From positions 1 to 11,835 of the forward strand of contig DAOVVY010000015.1 of the NCBI GenBank assembly GCA_030636885.1: DNA of 11,835 nucleotides, written 5' to 3'. How positions within the stretch are numbered: the stretch's first letter is position 1; every line of letters begins with the position of its first letter. A program made the position numbers and the translations under genes. Below the pieces are notes generated by a model. It had not been told where the DNA came from. It searched no databases and saw nothing but the letters and a program-made list of their open reading frames with translations. This DNA is from Candidatus Nanohaloarchaea archaeon. Lineage in GTDB: Archaea; EX4484-52; GLR71. This document shows positions 11,692 through 11,835 of this stretch, piece by piece.

Positions 11692-11835
11692 AAATCTGAC
11701 ATACTCCCACCAATGAATTAGTGGGGTTCTAAGGTTGTCGGATTTCAAGACAGTGCCTTTTTAGGGATATCAGTGTTCCCTTTCAACAAATCACTTTCTT
11801 TACTGAATCGAGATATGCCCTGTTGGTGCAAATAC
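11692..11835 (-). mobile_element. possible IS200/IS605-type end with hairpin, partial
   Basis: AAATCTGACA (11692-11701) pairs with TGTCGGATTT (11736-11745), nine Watson-Crick pairs and one wobble. Inside it CCCAC (11706-11710) pairs with GTGGG (11721-11725) around CAATGAATTA. On the minus strand this reads ACCTTAGAACCCCAC...GTGGGAGTATGTCA (gap marked), a form I associate with the right ends that follow tnpB genes of archaeal IS200/IS605 elements. On the minus strand a frame open from the edge ends at TGA 11745-11747 (last residues IPKKALS) and could be the C-terminal tail of such a gene, but no diagnostic motif is in view. A second stem, AGGGA/TCCCT, lies near 11763-11782. Only the edge is visible, so the call is tentative. 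Confidence 0.4.

Noticed and set aside
1..11835. CRISPR array, tRNA or rRNA genes
   Set aside because: No regularly spaced repeat-spacer pattern, cloverleaf or rRNA-like stretch was seen on either strand.

Overview
The window is AT-rich archaeal DNA, most likely an integrated or extrachromosomal accessory element (provirus or plasmid) of a euryarchaeal, methanogen-like host. Archaeal signs are TATA boxes about 30-40 bases before first genes, start sites with GGTGA-type ribosome binding sites, many zinc ribbons and small winged-helix or ribbon-helix-helix proteins, and a winged-helix protein that opens MGQDEVL, a start I associate with euryarchaeal regulators. Element signs are a broken tyrosine recombinase at the left edge, many tiny tightly packed genes without housekeeping functions, and a possible IS200/IS605-type end at the right edge. 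The host assignment is inference.

Layout. Positions 3-548 (+) hold the C-terminal part of a tyrosine integrase with an in-frame TAA. Positions 596-5899 (-) are a leftward gene set. From its promoter end it reads: a zinc ribbon microprotein, a 52-residue protein, a one-repeat DNA-binding-like protein, a 906-residue SF2 helicase with four copies of the same repeat and a C-terminal Rossmann-like domain, and a lysine-rich protein. It then passes an internal promoter flanked by two 18-bp direct repeats and continues with a 124-residue protein, a zinc-ribbon/HicB-like protein and a 29-residue membrane peptide. Positions 5921-5950 are a symmetric divergent promoter. Rightwards from there are two small proteins and a flotillin/SPFH-type membrane protein. 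A stem-loop-rich stretch without a good gene follows (7722-7904), then an alarmone-hydrolase-like HD protein. A second promoter drives a winged-helix protein and a run of small genes including a zinc ribbon protein, an ASCH-domain protein and two membrane proteins (8505-10529). A very AT-rich gap of 357 bases with many T tracts ends this block. A last promoter drives an RHH/zinc-ribbon protein and an overlapping winged-helix protein. The window closes in a hairpin-rich sequence that may be an insertion sequence end.

How it may work together (inference). The helicase, its repeat protein and zinc ribbons look like a DNA-processing module. The flotillin and small membrane proteins act at the membrane. 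The RHH, winged-helix and HicB-like proteins are candidate regulators of the repeat-flanked promoter at 1937-1988 and the symmetric one at 5921-5950. The least explained items are the helicase/repeat/Rossmann fusion with its one-repeat partner, and the structured non-coding stretch at 7722-7904.
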